This document shows, piece after piece, positions 24,397 through 32,270 of a DNA stretch of 64,000 nt. Source of the DNA: CAIKMD01 sp036501365 (lineage in GTDB: Bacteria > Pseudomonadota > Alphaproteobacteria > ATCC43930 > CGMCC-115725); the NCBI GenBank assembly GCA_036501365.1, contig DASYAL010000102.1:62001-126000 (forward strand). Reading direction: 5' to 3'. The notes under the pieces are model-generated. The model did no database searches. It was not told where the DNA came from and saw nothing but the letters and a program-made list of their open reading frames with translations. Position 1 is the stretch's first letter. Each line of letters begins with the position of its first letter. The translations under genes were made by a program, and so were the position numbers.

Positions 24397-25196
24397 TCTC
24401 CGAAACGCTCCGCAATCCGCTGTCGATGTTCGAGGTGCGCGGCAAGTCCGCGCTCATCACCGGCGCCTCGGGCGCGTTCGGCCGCGGCTGCGCGCTGATG
24501 CTGGCTTCGCTCGGCGTCAACCTGACGCTCGCGTCGGGCTCGAAGGGCGAGCTCGATGCGGTCGCCGATGAGGCAAAGAGCCTCGGCGCCAAGGTCACCG
24601 TGGTCTATCGCCGGCCCGACGCGCTCGCCGATGCCGAGGCGATGCTCAAGGCCGGGCTCGACGCCTACGGCAAGGTCGATCAGCTCATCGTCGCCTCGGG
24701 CTACAACAAGGCCGGTTTCATCCATGAGATGAAATACGAGGACTGGCAGGCCGTGATGGACGCCAATGTCCGTGGCGAATGGTTCATGGCCAAGGCGGTC
24801 GGCTCCTATTGGATCGACAAGAAGGTCAAGGGCAAGATGCTGATGATGTCCTCGGTGCGCGGGCGTCACGGCAATATCTCGGGCTATACCGGCTATTGCG
24901 CCTCGAAGGGCGCGACCGACGCGCTGACCCGCGTGCTCGCGACCGAATGGGCGAAATACGGCATCACCGTCAACTCGATCGCGCCGACGGTGTTCCGCTC
25001 GAAGCTCACCGCCTGGATGTATAGCGAGGACGAGCTCGGCCAGGCGACGCGGGCACGCTCGCTGTCGCGGATTCCCTTGGGCCGCCTCGCCGAGGTCGAG
25101 GATCTGATGGGCATGGCGCTTTATCTGCTTGCGCCAGCTTCGGATTTCACCACCGGCCAAGTCGTCTATGTCGATGGCGGCTTCACCGCCGGCTGA
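24393..25196 (+). CDS. Short-chain dehydrogenase/reductase (SDR)
   Basis: 267 residues. Cofactor motif TGASGAFG (23-30), catalytic S153/S154, Y168 and K172 (YCASK), and the terminal VVYVDGGF are present. The NNAG structural motif is replaced by ASGYNKAG, an uncommon variant. Probably NAD(P)-dependent oxidation of a secondary alcohol in the same pathway as the neighbouring cyclases and the hydroxyacyl-CoA-dehydrogenase-like enzyme. Its ATG overlaps the cupin stop and it ends 4 bp before the next gene, so the genes are tightly co-expressed. Confidence 0.9.
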   Translation: MISETLRNPLSMFEVRGKSALITGASGAFGRGCALMLASLGVNLTLASGSKGELDAVADEAKSLGAKVTVVYRRPDALADAEAMLKAGLDAYGKVDQLIVASGYNKAGFIHEMKYEDWQAVMDANVRGEWFMAKAVGSYWIDKKVKGKMLMMSSVRGRHGNISGYTGYCASKGATDALTRVLATEWAKYGITVNSIAPTVFRSKLTAWMYSEDELGQATRARSLSRIPLGRLAEVEDLMGMALYLLAPASDFTTGQVVYVDGGFTAG

Positions 25197-25200
25197 TCTC

Positions 25201-26118
25201 ATGACCGCGAGGCTCGCCGTCATCGGCGCCGGCCTGATGGGCCACGGCATCGCGCAGATTTTCGCCGCGGCCGGCCATCCCGTCGCGTTGCACGATCCCG
25301 ATGCGACGATCCTCGCCTCGGCGCCCGAGCGCGTTGCCGCGATCTTCGATCTCCTGGCGCAAGACAAGGCCGGGCTGAAGAACCTACGCTATGAGGACGA
25401 TTTCGCCGCGGCCGTGCGCGATGCCGATTTCGTCTTCGAGGCGGGACCGGAGAAGCTCGAGGTCAAGCGCGCGATCTTCAAAAATCTCGGCGAGAAGACC
25501 AAGCCCGCGGCGATCCTCTGCACCAACACCTCGGCGATACCCATTGTGCAGGTCGGCGCCGATGTCGCCGACCGGACGCGGGTCGTCGGCACGCATTACT
25601 GGAACCCGCCGCATCTCGTGCCGCTGGTCGAGGTGGTGCAAGCGAAGGACACGTCGCTGGCGACGGTCGAGAAGACCATCGCGCTACTCAAAAGCGTCGG
25701 CAAGGCGCCGGTTCATGTCCGCCGCGACATTCCTGGCTTCATCGGCAACCGTTTGCAGCACGCGCTGAAGCGCGAGGCGATCGCTCTCGTCGCCAACGGC
25801 GTGTGCGATGCCGAGACACTCGACACGGTGGTGAAGGAAGGCTTCGGTGCGCGCATGGCGGTGTGCGGGCCCTTGGAACAGTCCGACCTTGTCGGCCTCA
25901 ACCTGACGCTCGACATCCACAAGACGCTGATCGCCGATCTTGATCGCACGCCCGGCCCGCATCCTTATCTCGTCGACAAGGTCGCGAAGGGCGAGCTCGG
26001 CATGAAGACCGGCCGCGGCTTCCGCGACTGGACACCGGAGCAGGCCGCCGCGTTGCGGAAAAGACTATCGGATTTCCTGGCGGAATCGGCGCGGGCACTC
26101 GCCCAGACAAAGCGCTGA
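25201..26118 (+). CDS. 3-hydroxyacyl-CoA dehydrogenase family protein
   Basis: 305 residues, both domains present. NAD motif GAGLMGHG (9-16); catalytic region GTHYWNPPHLVPLVEVV with H132 and E144; C-terminal dimer domain from about 185 with GPLEQSDLVGLNLTLDI and GELGMKTGRGFRDW. The usual HFFNP is HYWNPP, a variant seen in enzymes acting on substrates other than short acyl-CoA, such as carnitine or gulonate dehydrogenases. Cytoplasmic, NAD-dependent. Start ATG 25201 lies 4 bp after the SDR stop, which is why I reject the longer frame that overlaps the SDR. Confidence 0.88.
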   Translation: MTARLAVIGAGLMGHGIAQIFAAAGHPVALHDPDATILASAPERVAAIFDLLAQDKAGLKNLRYEDDFAAAVRDADFVFEAGPEKLEVKRAIFKNLGEKTKPAAILCTNTSAIPIVQVGADVADRTRVVGTHYWNPPHLVPLVEVVQAKDTSLATVEKTIALLKSVGKAPVHVRRDIPGFIGNRLQHALKREAIALVANGVCDAETLDTVVKEGFGARMAVCGPLEQSDLVGLNLTLDIHKTLIADLDRTPGPHPYLVDKVAKGELGMKTGRGFRDWTPEQAAALRKRLSDFLAESARALAQTKR

Positions 26119-26176
26119 CAAGGCGCGAGCAGATAAAGCGCGGCGCGCGATGATGCGCCGCGCAAAGGAGGCAAGG

Positions 26177-27433
26177 ATGTCGTGCCGGATCCTGTCCTGG
26201 GCCGCAGCGGCGCTGATGGCGGCCGCTCTTCCCGCTTACGCGCAACAAGCGCAAAGCCCGCAGCAACAGCCGCAACTGCCCGACGGACCGGGCAAGGACA
26301 TTGTCCAGTCGATCTGCTCGGGCTGCCATTCGCTCGACCGCTTCACCCATACCGGCTACTCGCCGGAGGATTGGAAGACGGTGATTTCGATGATGCGCAA
26401 TGTCGGCGCGCCGCTGACGCCCGATCAGGTGCCCGTCGTCACCGCCTATCTCACCAAGAATTTCCCGGTGCCGGCCAATACGCCGAAGCCAGTGGTGATC
26501 CCCGGCCCGGTCAAGGTCAGCTTCAAGGACTGGACCGTGCCGACGCCGGGCTCGCGACCGCACGATCCGCTCGCCGCGCCCGACGGCACGCTCTGGTACA
26601 GCGGCCAGATGGCGAATGTCCTCGGCCATCTCGATCCCAAGACCGGCAAGTTCACGGAATACAAGCTGCCGCCGATGTCGGGGCCGCACGGGCTGAAATT
26701 CGGGCCTGACGGCGATATTTGGTTCACCGCGAATTTCGGCGGCTATATCGGCCGGCTCGATCCCAAGACCGCCGCGGTGACGAAATATCCGCTGCCCGAT
26801 CCCAAGGCGCGCGATCCGCATACGCCGCTCTTCGACAAGAACGGCATCCTGTGGTTCACCGTGCAAGACGGCAATTACGTCGGCCGGCTCGACCCCCAGG
26901 TCCCGGGCGGCGATATCAAGATGGTCGCCTCGCCGACGCCGAAGGCGCAGCCTTACGGCATGGTAATCAATTCGAAGGGCGTGCCGTTCTTCGACGAATT
27001 CGGCACCAATGCGATCGGCTCGATCGATCCCAAGACGATGAAGATCACCGAATACCAGCTGCCGCATCAGGATTCGCGGCCGCGCCGCATCGCCATCACC
27101 AGCGACGACATCATCTGGTACGGCGATTACACCCGCGGCGTTCTCGGTCGGCTCGATCCCAAGACGGGCGAGGTGACGGAATTTTCTTCGCCCGGGGGGC
27201 CGAAATCGCAGCCCTACGGCATGACCGCGCTTCACGACGTGATCTGGTATTGCGAATCGGGCACCAAGCCGAACGCGTTGGTGCGCTTCGATCCGAAGAT
27301 GCAGAAATTCCAGAGCTGGGTCGTCCCCTCGGGCGGCGGCGTCATCCGCAACATGATGCCGACGGCGACTGGGCACGGCCTCGCGATCGCCGAAAGCGGC
27401 ATCAACAAGGTTGGCTTCGTGACGATCCACTAG
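26177..27433 (+). CDS. Cytochrome c domain fused to a Vgb (streptogramin lyase)-like propeller
   Basis: 418 residues from ATG 26177 behind AAGGAGG. Signal peptide to about residue 22 (AYAQQ), then a short class-I-like haem c domain with C47-S-G-C50-H51 and MM at about 75 as possible axial ligand. From about residue 115 a beta-propeller follows with repeats of the form GRLDPKTG-x(3)-EYxLP, WFTxxxGGYIGRLDP and PYGM, as in virginiamycin B lyase relatives. Periplasmic. Streptogramin lyase itself linearises a macrolactone, but most relatives have no known activity; the haem suggests redox work. It follows the 3-hydroxyacyl-CoA-dehydrogenase-like gene in the same direction. Confidence 0.85.
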   Translation: MSCRILSWAAAALMAAALPAYAQQAQSPQQQPQLPDGPGKDIVQSICSGCHSLDRFTHTGYSPEDWKTVISMMRNVGAPLTPDQVPVVTAYLTKNFPVPANTPKPVVIPGPVKVSFKDWTVPTPGSRPHDPLAAPDGTLWYSGQMANVLGHLDPKTGKFTEYKLPPMSGPHGLKFGPDGDIWFTANFGGYIGRLDPKTAAVTKYPLPDPKARDPHTPLFDKNGILWFTVQDGNYVGRLDPQVPGGDIKMVASPTPKAQPYGMVINSKGVPFFDEFGTNAIGSIDPKTMKITEYQLPHQDSRPRRIAITSDDIIWYGDYTRGVLGRLDPKTGEVTEFSSPGGPKSQPYGMTALHDVIWYCESGTKPNALVRFDPKMQKFQSWVVPSGGGVIRNMMPTATGHGLAIAESGINKVGFVTIH

Positions 27434-27514
27434 CGGCGGCGCAAGGCGAAGGATCGAACCGGGCGCGGCCGGCGTTCTTGAGGCGGAGCGAGAGCCCGCT
27501 CAAGGAGCCGTACC

Positions 27515-27952
27515 ATGCCGACGATCGACGAAGACCCAGAACCGTTGGAGCTCAACATCTCGGACGAGAAGCTCGCCTTCCTCGTCCTCAAGGCGCGCGA
27601 ATTCGACGTCAAGGTCGATCCGGTCGAGCCCGATCCAGGCTCGGATGCCGTCGACGACCAGTCGCGTGAAATCCTCGGGGATTACGGCGACGACAAGACC
27701 CAGGCCGAGCTGCGCGACGCGCTCGCCGCGCTCGACGAGGACGAGGCAATCGAGGTCATCGCGTTGACCTGGATCGGCCGCGGCGATTTCAGCCGCACGG
27801 AATGGCCTGAGGCGCGCCGTCTCGCCGGCGAACGCCACCGTCGCAACTCCGCGCAATATCTTCTCGGCACGCCCACCCTCGCCGAGGATCTCGAAGAGGG
27901 GATCGAGGCGGTGGGCCATTCGATCGCCGATATCGAGGCGGATCATCTTTGA
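27515..27952 (+). CDS. DUF3775 domain protein
   Basis: 145 acidic residues. ELNISDEKLAFLVLKAREFDVKV, then ALDEDEAIEVIALTWIGRGDF, EWPEARRLAGERHR and TAxYLLGTP-like AQYLLGTPTLAEDLEEGIEAVG are the DUF3775 pattern. No signal peptide or membrane segment; cytoplasmic and about one quarter Asp/Glu. Function unknown. AAGGAG precedes the start. It lies between the cytochrome fusion and a MetE-like gene, 81 bp after the former. Confidence 0.85.
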   Translation: MPTIDEDPEPLELNISDEKLAFLVLKAREFDVKVDPVEPDPGSDAVDDQSREILGDYGDDKTQAELRDALAALDEDEAIEVIALTWIGRGDFSRTEWPEARRLAGERHRRNSAQYLLGTPTLAEDLEEGIEAVGHSIADIEADHL

Positions 27953-28010
27953 GGCGCTGACGCCGCGGCGTAGGATTGCCACCCTGTGCGATGTCTAGGG
28001 ATGGCTGATC

Positions 28011-29051
28011 ATGGCGCATGACGTTCATATCGTCGGCAGCGTGCCGCTTGCCGATAGCGCGGCGGTGTTTACCGCGCTGAGCGCGGCGCTGGGCGGGCGC
28101 GCAAAACGCCTCCCCGATGGCGAGACCGGTGAGCGGACGAGCTGGCTCGCCTGGCTCGATCGCGTCTTCGATGCGATCCCGCAGCTCGAACTGGCTGACG
28201 AGACGTGGCGCGTCCATGAGCGCGCGAATCCGCAGCGCCGCCGCAAGCTGAAACCCGGCGCCGCGGTCGCGGACATCCGCATCGATACGCTGCCCTACGC
28301 CGATTTCGCACGCGAGTCCTATGCCGTGTTCCGCCGCTTGCGCGAGCAGGGCAAGATCCGACCCGGCACGCGCTTCCAGGTCGATTTCGCGCCGGCGCAT
28401 TCGGCGGTGCGCTCGCATGTCGTCGATGCGCTGCTGCCGGCGCTCGAGCCGCTTTACAACGACGCGATCGGCCGCACGGTCGCGCGCATCGCTGACGCGA
28501 TCCCGCATGACGATCTCGCCATCCAGTTCGACGTCGCCTCGGCGGTCTTCGCCGTCTTGCAGCGCGGCGATTTTCAGGCGCATGGCCGCAGCAAAGACGA
28601 GGCAGCGGCGAATTTCGCCGCGATCCTTGGCACGCTCGGCAACAGCGTGCCCGAAGGAGTCGATCTGCTGCTCCATTTCTGCTACGGCGACAACAACCAT
28701 CGCCATTCGATCGAGCCCATGGACATGGCCGACATGGTCGATATGGCCAACCGGCTGCGCCGCACGGTGAAGCGCCCGATCGATCTCATCCACATGCCGG
28801 TGCCGCGCGACCGGGCCGACGATGCCTATTTCGCGCCGCTCGCGGCGCTTGATCGCGCCAGCGAAACCGAAATCGCGCTCGGCCTCGTCCATATGACCGG
28901 CGGGATCGATGGCATCAAGCGGCGCATGGCGACGGCGCGCCGCCATCTGCCGCGCTTTGCCATCGCGAGCGAATGCGGCTTCGGCCGCCGCGATCCCGCG
29001 ACGATTCCCGAATTATTGCGGCTGCACGCCGAAGCGGCGGCGCTCGATTAG
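28011..29051 (+). CDS. Cobalamin-independent methionine synthase-like (MetE C-terminal/UROD fold) protein
   Basis: 346 residues forming a single TIM-barrel like the MetE catalytic domain. Candidate zinc ligands are kept: H222-x-C224 (LHFCYGDNNH) and C322 (ASECGFGRR); a Glu between them is less certain. RLPDGETGERTSWLAW near the start is the usual opening of stand-alone MetE-like proteins. Without the MetE N-terminal domain it may use a methyl donor other than methyl-tetrahydrofolate polyglutamate, or be a different thiol methyltransferase. Single start ATG; convergent with the dienelactone hydrolase gene, 28 bp away. Confidence 0.78.
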   Translation: MAHDVHIVGSVPLADSAAVFTALSAALGGRAKRLPDGETGERTSWLAWLDRVFDAIPQLELADETWRVHERANPQRRRKLKPGAAVADIRIDTLPYADFARESYAVFRRLREQGKIRPGTRFQVDFAPAHSAVRSHVVDALLPALEPLYNDAIGRTVARIADAIPHDDLAIQFDVASAVFAVLQRGDFQAHGRSKDEAAANFAAILGTLGNSVPEGVDLLLHFCYGDNNHRHSIEPMDMADMVDMANRLRRTVKRPIDLIHMPVPRDRADDAYFAPLAALDRASETEIALGLVHMTGGIDGIKRRMATARRHLPRFAIASECGFGRRDPATIPELLRLHAEAAALD

Positions 29052-29079
29052 AAGCGCCGCCGGCTCGCGTGCCGGGCGA

Positions 29080-29829
29080 TCAGAGCGAATCCTTGAACGC
29101 CTGCGTCATCGCTTCCCAAGAGAGCTTGTCGGCATTGGCGTTGTAGGCCGCGCCTTTGGAGTTGTCGGTGCCGGACGATTTCTCGCTGAAGGCGTGGACC
29201 GCGCCGCCATAGAGCACCAGATGCCAATTCACGTGCGCGGCGGACATCTCCTTCTTGAAGTCCTCCTGCGCCTGCGGGCCGACGATCGGATCGTCGGCGC
29301 CGTGCAGCGCCAGCACGCCGTGGAACGAGACCGCGATCTTCAGCGGTGCGCCGCTGCGCGCGAGATCGAGCGCGCCGGCGCCGCCGAAGCAATAACCGAT
29401 CGCGGCGAGATGGCTCGTATCCACCATCGGATTGTTGCGCAGCTGGTCAAAAGCCGCGACCGCCCGCTGACGCAGCAAGCCGCGATCCTTCATGTATTTG
29501 CCCATCTCGGCACCGGCATCCTTCGGATTGCTCGGGCGGACGCCCTTGCCGTAGACATCGGCGACGAAGGCGACATAGCCCATCTTGGCGAGCCGCTCGG
29601 CGTCTTCCTTTTCTTCGTTGCTCGGCCCGTAATAGGCCGGGAAGACAACAACACCGGGACGCTTGCCCTGCTTGGCGTCGTCATAGACGAGCCTGCCTTC
29701 GAGCGTCGTGTCGCCTTGCTTGTAATCGACGGTTTGGACCTTCACTGCGGCTCGCACCGCGCCGCTTGACCAAGCGGCGGGCGCGACGACGGCCGCGAGT
29801 GCGATCGCCGCCACGGACGGTTTCTTCAT
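29080..29829 (-). CDS. Dienelactone hydrolase family protein, exported, with an apparent internal deletion
   Basis: 249 residues with an N-terminal signal peptide (to about 28, AVRAA), so periplasmic. The alpha/beta-hydrolase triad is kept: C147 in GYCFGG, D180 in HGADDPIV, H212 in GGAVHAF. Between SFHG (168-171) and VLALHGADD (172-180) there is no linker, whereas relatives carry roughly 15-20 residues there, joining two core strands. The reading frame is intact, so this is an in-frame loss. Either the fold tolerates it or the protein is inactive. Divergent relatives hydrolyse lactones and esters. Confidence 0.85.
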   Translation of the reverse strand: MKKPSVAAIALAAVVAPAAWSSGAVRAAVKVQTVDYKQGDTTLEGRLVYDDAKQGKRPGVVVFPAYYGPSNEEKEDAERLAKMGYVAFVADVYGKGVRPSNPKDAGAEMGKYMKDRGLLRQRAVAAFDQLRNNPMVDTSHLAAIGYCFGGAGALDLARSGAPLKIAVSFHGVLALHGADDPIVGPQAQEDFKKEMSAAHVNWHLVLYGGAVHAFSEKSSGTDNSKGAAYNANADKLSWEAMTQAFKDSL

Positions 29830-29925
29830 GGTGACCCTCCCTGGAGAATGTTTTCAACCTTTAGGGTGGCACGCCCTTGCGGCGATCCCAATACGAAAAT
29901 CGCACGCGAAATTGCGAGGCCGCGG

Positions 29926-30354
29926 TCAACCGACGAGGCCGAGCTGGCGATGCATCGTCAGATCGTCGCGGACGGCGTGGTGCATCAGGATCTTGCCGTT
30001 CCACAAGGTGAAGAGATGCATCTGCTCGGCAGCAACGCGCCGGCCGGTCGGCGCGTGGCCGATGAAGTCGCCGGTATGGCGGCCGCTCATCACCACGCGC
30101 ATCGCGACCCGATCGCCCGCGACCAGCACGTCCTGCTCCTCGAATTTCAGCTCCGAGAAGGCGCCGCGCAGCCGGGCGACGCTATGCGCCAGCTCGTCCG
30201 GCCCGCGGGCATTGGTACGATCGTCCGATTCCCGGTTGAAATAATCGGGATGGACGTAGTCGGCTGCGTCGCCGAGGTCGCCGGTCTCGAACGCTTTGAA
30301 GATGCGCCGCACATTGGCGATCGCCCGCGTCGGGCTCGGCTTCCGCGGCGCCAT
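29926..30354 (-). CDS. SnoaL-like/ester cyclase family protein
   Basis: 142 residues of the NTF2-like alpha+beta barrel: NVRRIFKAFETGDLGDAADYVHPDYFNRES, then GPDELAHSVARLRGAFSELKFEEQDVLVAGDRVAMRVVMSGRHTGDF-type strands and PTGRRVAAEQMHLFTLWNGKI. Members catalyse aldol-type cyclisation of polyketides or are small ligand-binding proteins; the catalytic Asp/His are not certain here. Its ATG lies 1 bp after the PadR stop, so the two are one operon and this gene is a likely effector or target of the regulator. Confidence 0.82.
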   Translation of the reverse strand: MAPRKPSPTRAIANVRRIFKAFETGDLGDAADYVHPDYFNRESDDRTNARGPDELAHSVARLRGAFSELKFEEQDVLVAGDRVAMRVVMSGRHTGDFIGHAPTGRRVAAEQMHLFTLWNGKILMHHAVRDDLTMHRQLGLVG

Positions 30355-30355
30355 G

Positions 30356-30979
30356 CTACTTGCTGCGGATCTCGTCGGCCGCGCGCTTCAGGATCGCGGC
30401 AATACGCTGCTGTTCCTCGGGCGCGGAGCGGCGCCGCTCGCGCAACACGCTGCGGAGATCGCGGCGCGCCGCCCTGATGTCCTGCCCCATCTCTTCGTCC
30501 TCGGCCTCGGCAGCGAAGACTTCGCGCACCCGGTCCATTTTGCGGCCCATGCGTTCCAGCTGGGTGAGGATCGCGTCGGCGATCGTCTCGTCCTGCTTCA
30601 GCCGCGTCTCGCCTTGCGGAGTGATGCGATAGAGCTTCTTCGCGCCCTCGCTCTCGAACACCACGGCAAGGCCGGTCTCTTCGAGATAGGTGAGCGCGGG
30701 ATAGACCATGCCGGGACTCGGCACATAGAAGCCGCCCGAGCGTTCCTCGAGCGCTTTGATGAGCTCGTAGCCGTGACGCGCCTTTTCCTTCAGCAGCGCC
30801 AGGATGATGAGTTGCAGATCGGCGGCGCCGAGCTTGCGCCCGGTACGGAAGCCGCCGCCGCCCATTCCCGTCCCATCGGCGAACCCCGCCGCGAAGGGAC
30901 CGAAACCGTGCCGGCCGTGGCGATGCCCATGCATATGCCGATGGCCCGATTTCCAAGCTTTTTCAAAATGATAATGCAT
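30356..30979 (-). CDS. PadR-family regulator with His-rich N-terminus (YqjI-like)
   Basis: 207 residues. The first 26 hold eight histidines (HYHF, HRHMHGHRHGRH), a metal-binding tail like that of the nickel-responsive repressor YqjI of E. coli, though without its cysteines. The PadR winged helix follows from about residue 50: LGAADLQLIILALLKEKARHGYELIKALE, then YVPSPGMVYPALTYLEE and KKLYRITPQGE. A C-terminal helical region (from 125) should dimerise. A palindrome at 31008-31021, upstream of its start, is a likely autoregulatory operator. First gene of an operon with the SnoaL-like gene. Metal sensing is inference from the His tail. Confidence 0.88.
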   Translation of the reverse strand: MHYHFEKAWKSGHRHMHGHRHGRHGFGPFAAGFADGTGMGGGGFRTGRKLGAADLQLIILALLKEKARHGYELIKALEERSGGFYVPSPGMVYPALTYLEETGLAVVFESEGAKKLYRITPQGETRLKQDETIADAILTQLERMGRKMDRVREVFAAEAEDEEMGQDIRAARRDLRSVLRERRRSAPEEQQRIAAILKRAADEIRSK

Positions 30980-31007
30980 TCCTTACACCTGAATTGTAGT
31001 TATAAAC

Positions 31008-31021
31008 ATATCGTAAGATAT
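31008..31021. promoter_or_regulatory. Candidate PadR operator upstream of the PadR gene
   Basis: ATATC-GTAA-GATAT: 5-bp arms and a 4-bp centre, in a locally AT-rich stretch about 30 bp before the PadR start and about 110 bp before the divergent binding-protein gene. PadR proteins often bind AT-rich dyads of this type at their own promoter. Confidence 0.55.
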
Positions 31022-31129
31022 ATCATTTATCTGGAAAGTCAACCCCCAACCTACCGGATCGTGGCAGTTTCCAGGAAATCGCTGTGTTAGGGTGCAGGCG
31101 ACAAGAAACTTGAGATTCGGGAGGAGAGG

Positions 31130-32137
31130 ATGCGGGTTCGTTCGATTGTCGGGGCGGTCGCGGCGTTGGCGCTGGCGGCAACGGCGGCGCAAGCCGATCC
31201 GGTGAAGATCAGGATGGGCTGGGTCGCGGCACCGGCATCGCTGATTCCGATCCTCTTTCCCGAGCCCGGCATCGCCAAGCACAACGGCACCTCGTACACC
31301 GTCGACGCGACGCATTTCCAAGGCTCGCCGCTGCAGATCACGGCGCTGCAAAGCGGCCAGATCGATATCGCCGCGCTCGGCTTCTCGTCCTTCAGCCTCG
31401 CGGTCGAGAACGCGGGCATGAACGATCTCCGCATCATCGCCGACGAGATCCAATGGGGCATTCCCGGCTTCGGCACCGCCGATTTCGCCGTGCTGAAGGA
31501 TTCGCCGATCAAGAAGGTCGAGGATCTGAAGGGCAAGGTGCTGGTGACCAACGGTATCGGCGGCGGGCTCGACATGATCATGAAAGCCGAGATGCTAAAG
31601 CACGGCATGGTCGACAAGCGCGATTTCAGCGTCGTCGAGATCAATTTCCCCAACATGAAATCGGTGCTCGAGGAGCACAAAGCCGACCTCATTCCCTCGA
31701 CCTTGCCGTGGTCGCGCGACCCGGCCCAAGCGGCGATCTCCCGTACGCTTTTCACCACCGCCGACGCGATGGGCCACGTCGCGCTGTCCTTCTGGGTGGC
31801 GCATCAGGATTTCCTGCAGAAGAACCGCGCGGCGATGGTCGACTTCCTCGAGGACTATGTCCGCTCGATCCATTGGTATCTCGATCCCAAGAATCACGAC
31901 GCCGCGGTGAAATACGTCTCCGACTTCACCAAGGTGCCGGTGGCGACGATGCAGGACTGGCTCTTCACCAAGGCCGACAACTACCGCGATCCGAACGGGC
32001 TGACCGATATCGACGCGGTGTCGCGCAACATCCACACACAGCGCGAGCTCGGCCTCATCAAGGCCGATCTCGACGCGCACCAATATGACGCGCTCGCGCT
32101 GATCAAAGAGGCGGCCGCGCGCGTCAACGGCAAATAG
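31130..32137 (+). CDS. ABC-type solute-binding protein, NMT1/TauA-like
   Basis: 335 residues; signal peptide to about 22 (TAAQA). KIRMGWVAAPASLIPILF, FQGSPLQITALQSGQIDIAALGFSSFSLAVEN, VEDLKGKVLVTNGIGGGLDM and NFPNMKSVLEEHKADL follow the family course. Likely periplasmic capture of an organic anion. GGGAGGAGAGG precedes the start. No permease or ATPase follows; downstream comes a palindrome and then fhs. Its promoter region is shared with the PadR gene, so PadR might control it. Confidence 0.83.
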   Translation: MRVRSIVGAVAALALAATAAQADPVKIRMGWVAAPASLIPILFPEPGIAKHNGTSYTVDATHFQGSPLQITALQSGQIDIAALGFSSFSLAVENAGMNDLRIIADEIQWGIPGFGTADFAVLKDSPIKKVEDLKGKVLVTNGIGGGLDMIMKAEMLKHGMVDKRDFSVVEINFPNMKSVLEEHKADLIPSTLPWSRDPAQAAISRTLFTTADAMGHVALSFWVAHQDFLQKNRAAMVDFLEDYVRSIHWYLDPKNHDAAVKYVSDFTKVPVATMQDWLFTKADNYRDPNGLTDIDAVSRNIHTQRELGLIKADLDAHQYDALALIKEAAARVNGK

Positions 32138-32166
32138 CAAAGACAACGGCCACGCGTTGATTTCGC

Positions 32167-32205
32167 CCACAAATCCGCCCATTTAAATCTTGGGCGGATT
32201 TGTGG
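32167..32205. promoter_or_regulatory. Perfect 15-bp inverted repeat upstream of fhs
   Basis: CCACAAATCCGCCCA (32167-32181), 9-nt loop, TGGGCGGATTTGTGG (32191-32205). It lies 30 bp after the stop of the binding-protein gene and about 65 bp before the fhs start. A TTGACG directly follows the right arm (32206-32211) and could be a -35 element. No U-tract follows, so as a terminator it would be imperfect. Either a terminator for the upstream gene or an operator/attenuator for fhs. Confidence 0.6.
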
Positions 32206-32270
32206 TTGACGATTCGTGGACGCGCATCTTCGATGACGGAAGAGGTTTCGCAGAAAAAGGGACGGAAAAC

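Noticed and set aside
31000..31030. Xenobiotic-type mobile element end or att site
   Set aside because: Only a short AT-rich dyad, no integrase, tRNA or direct repeats nearby; better read as a PadR operator.
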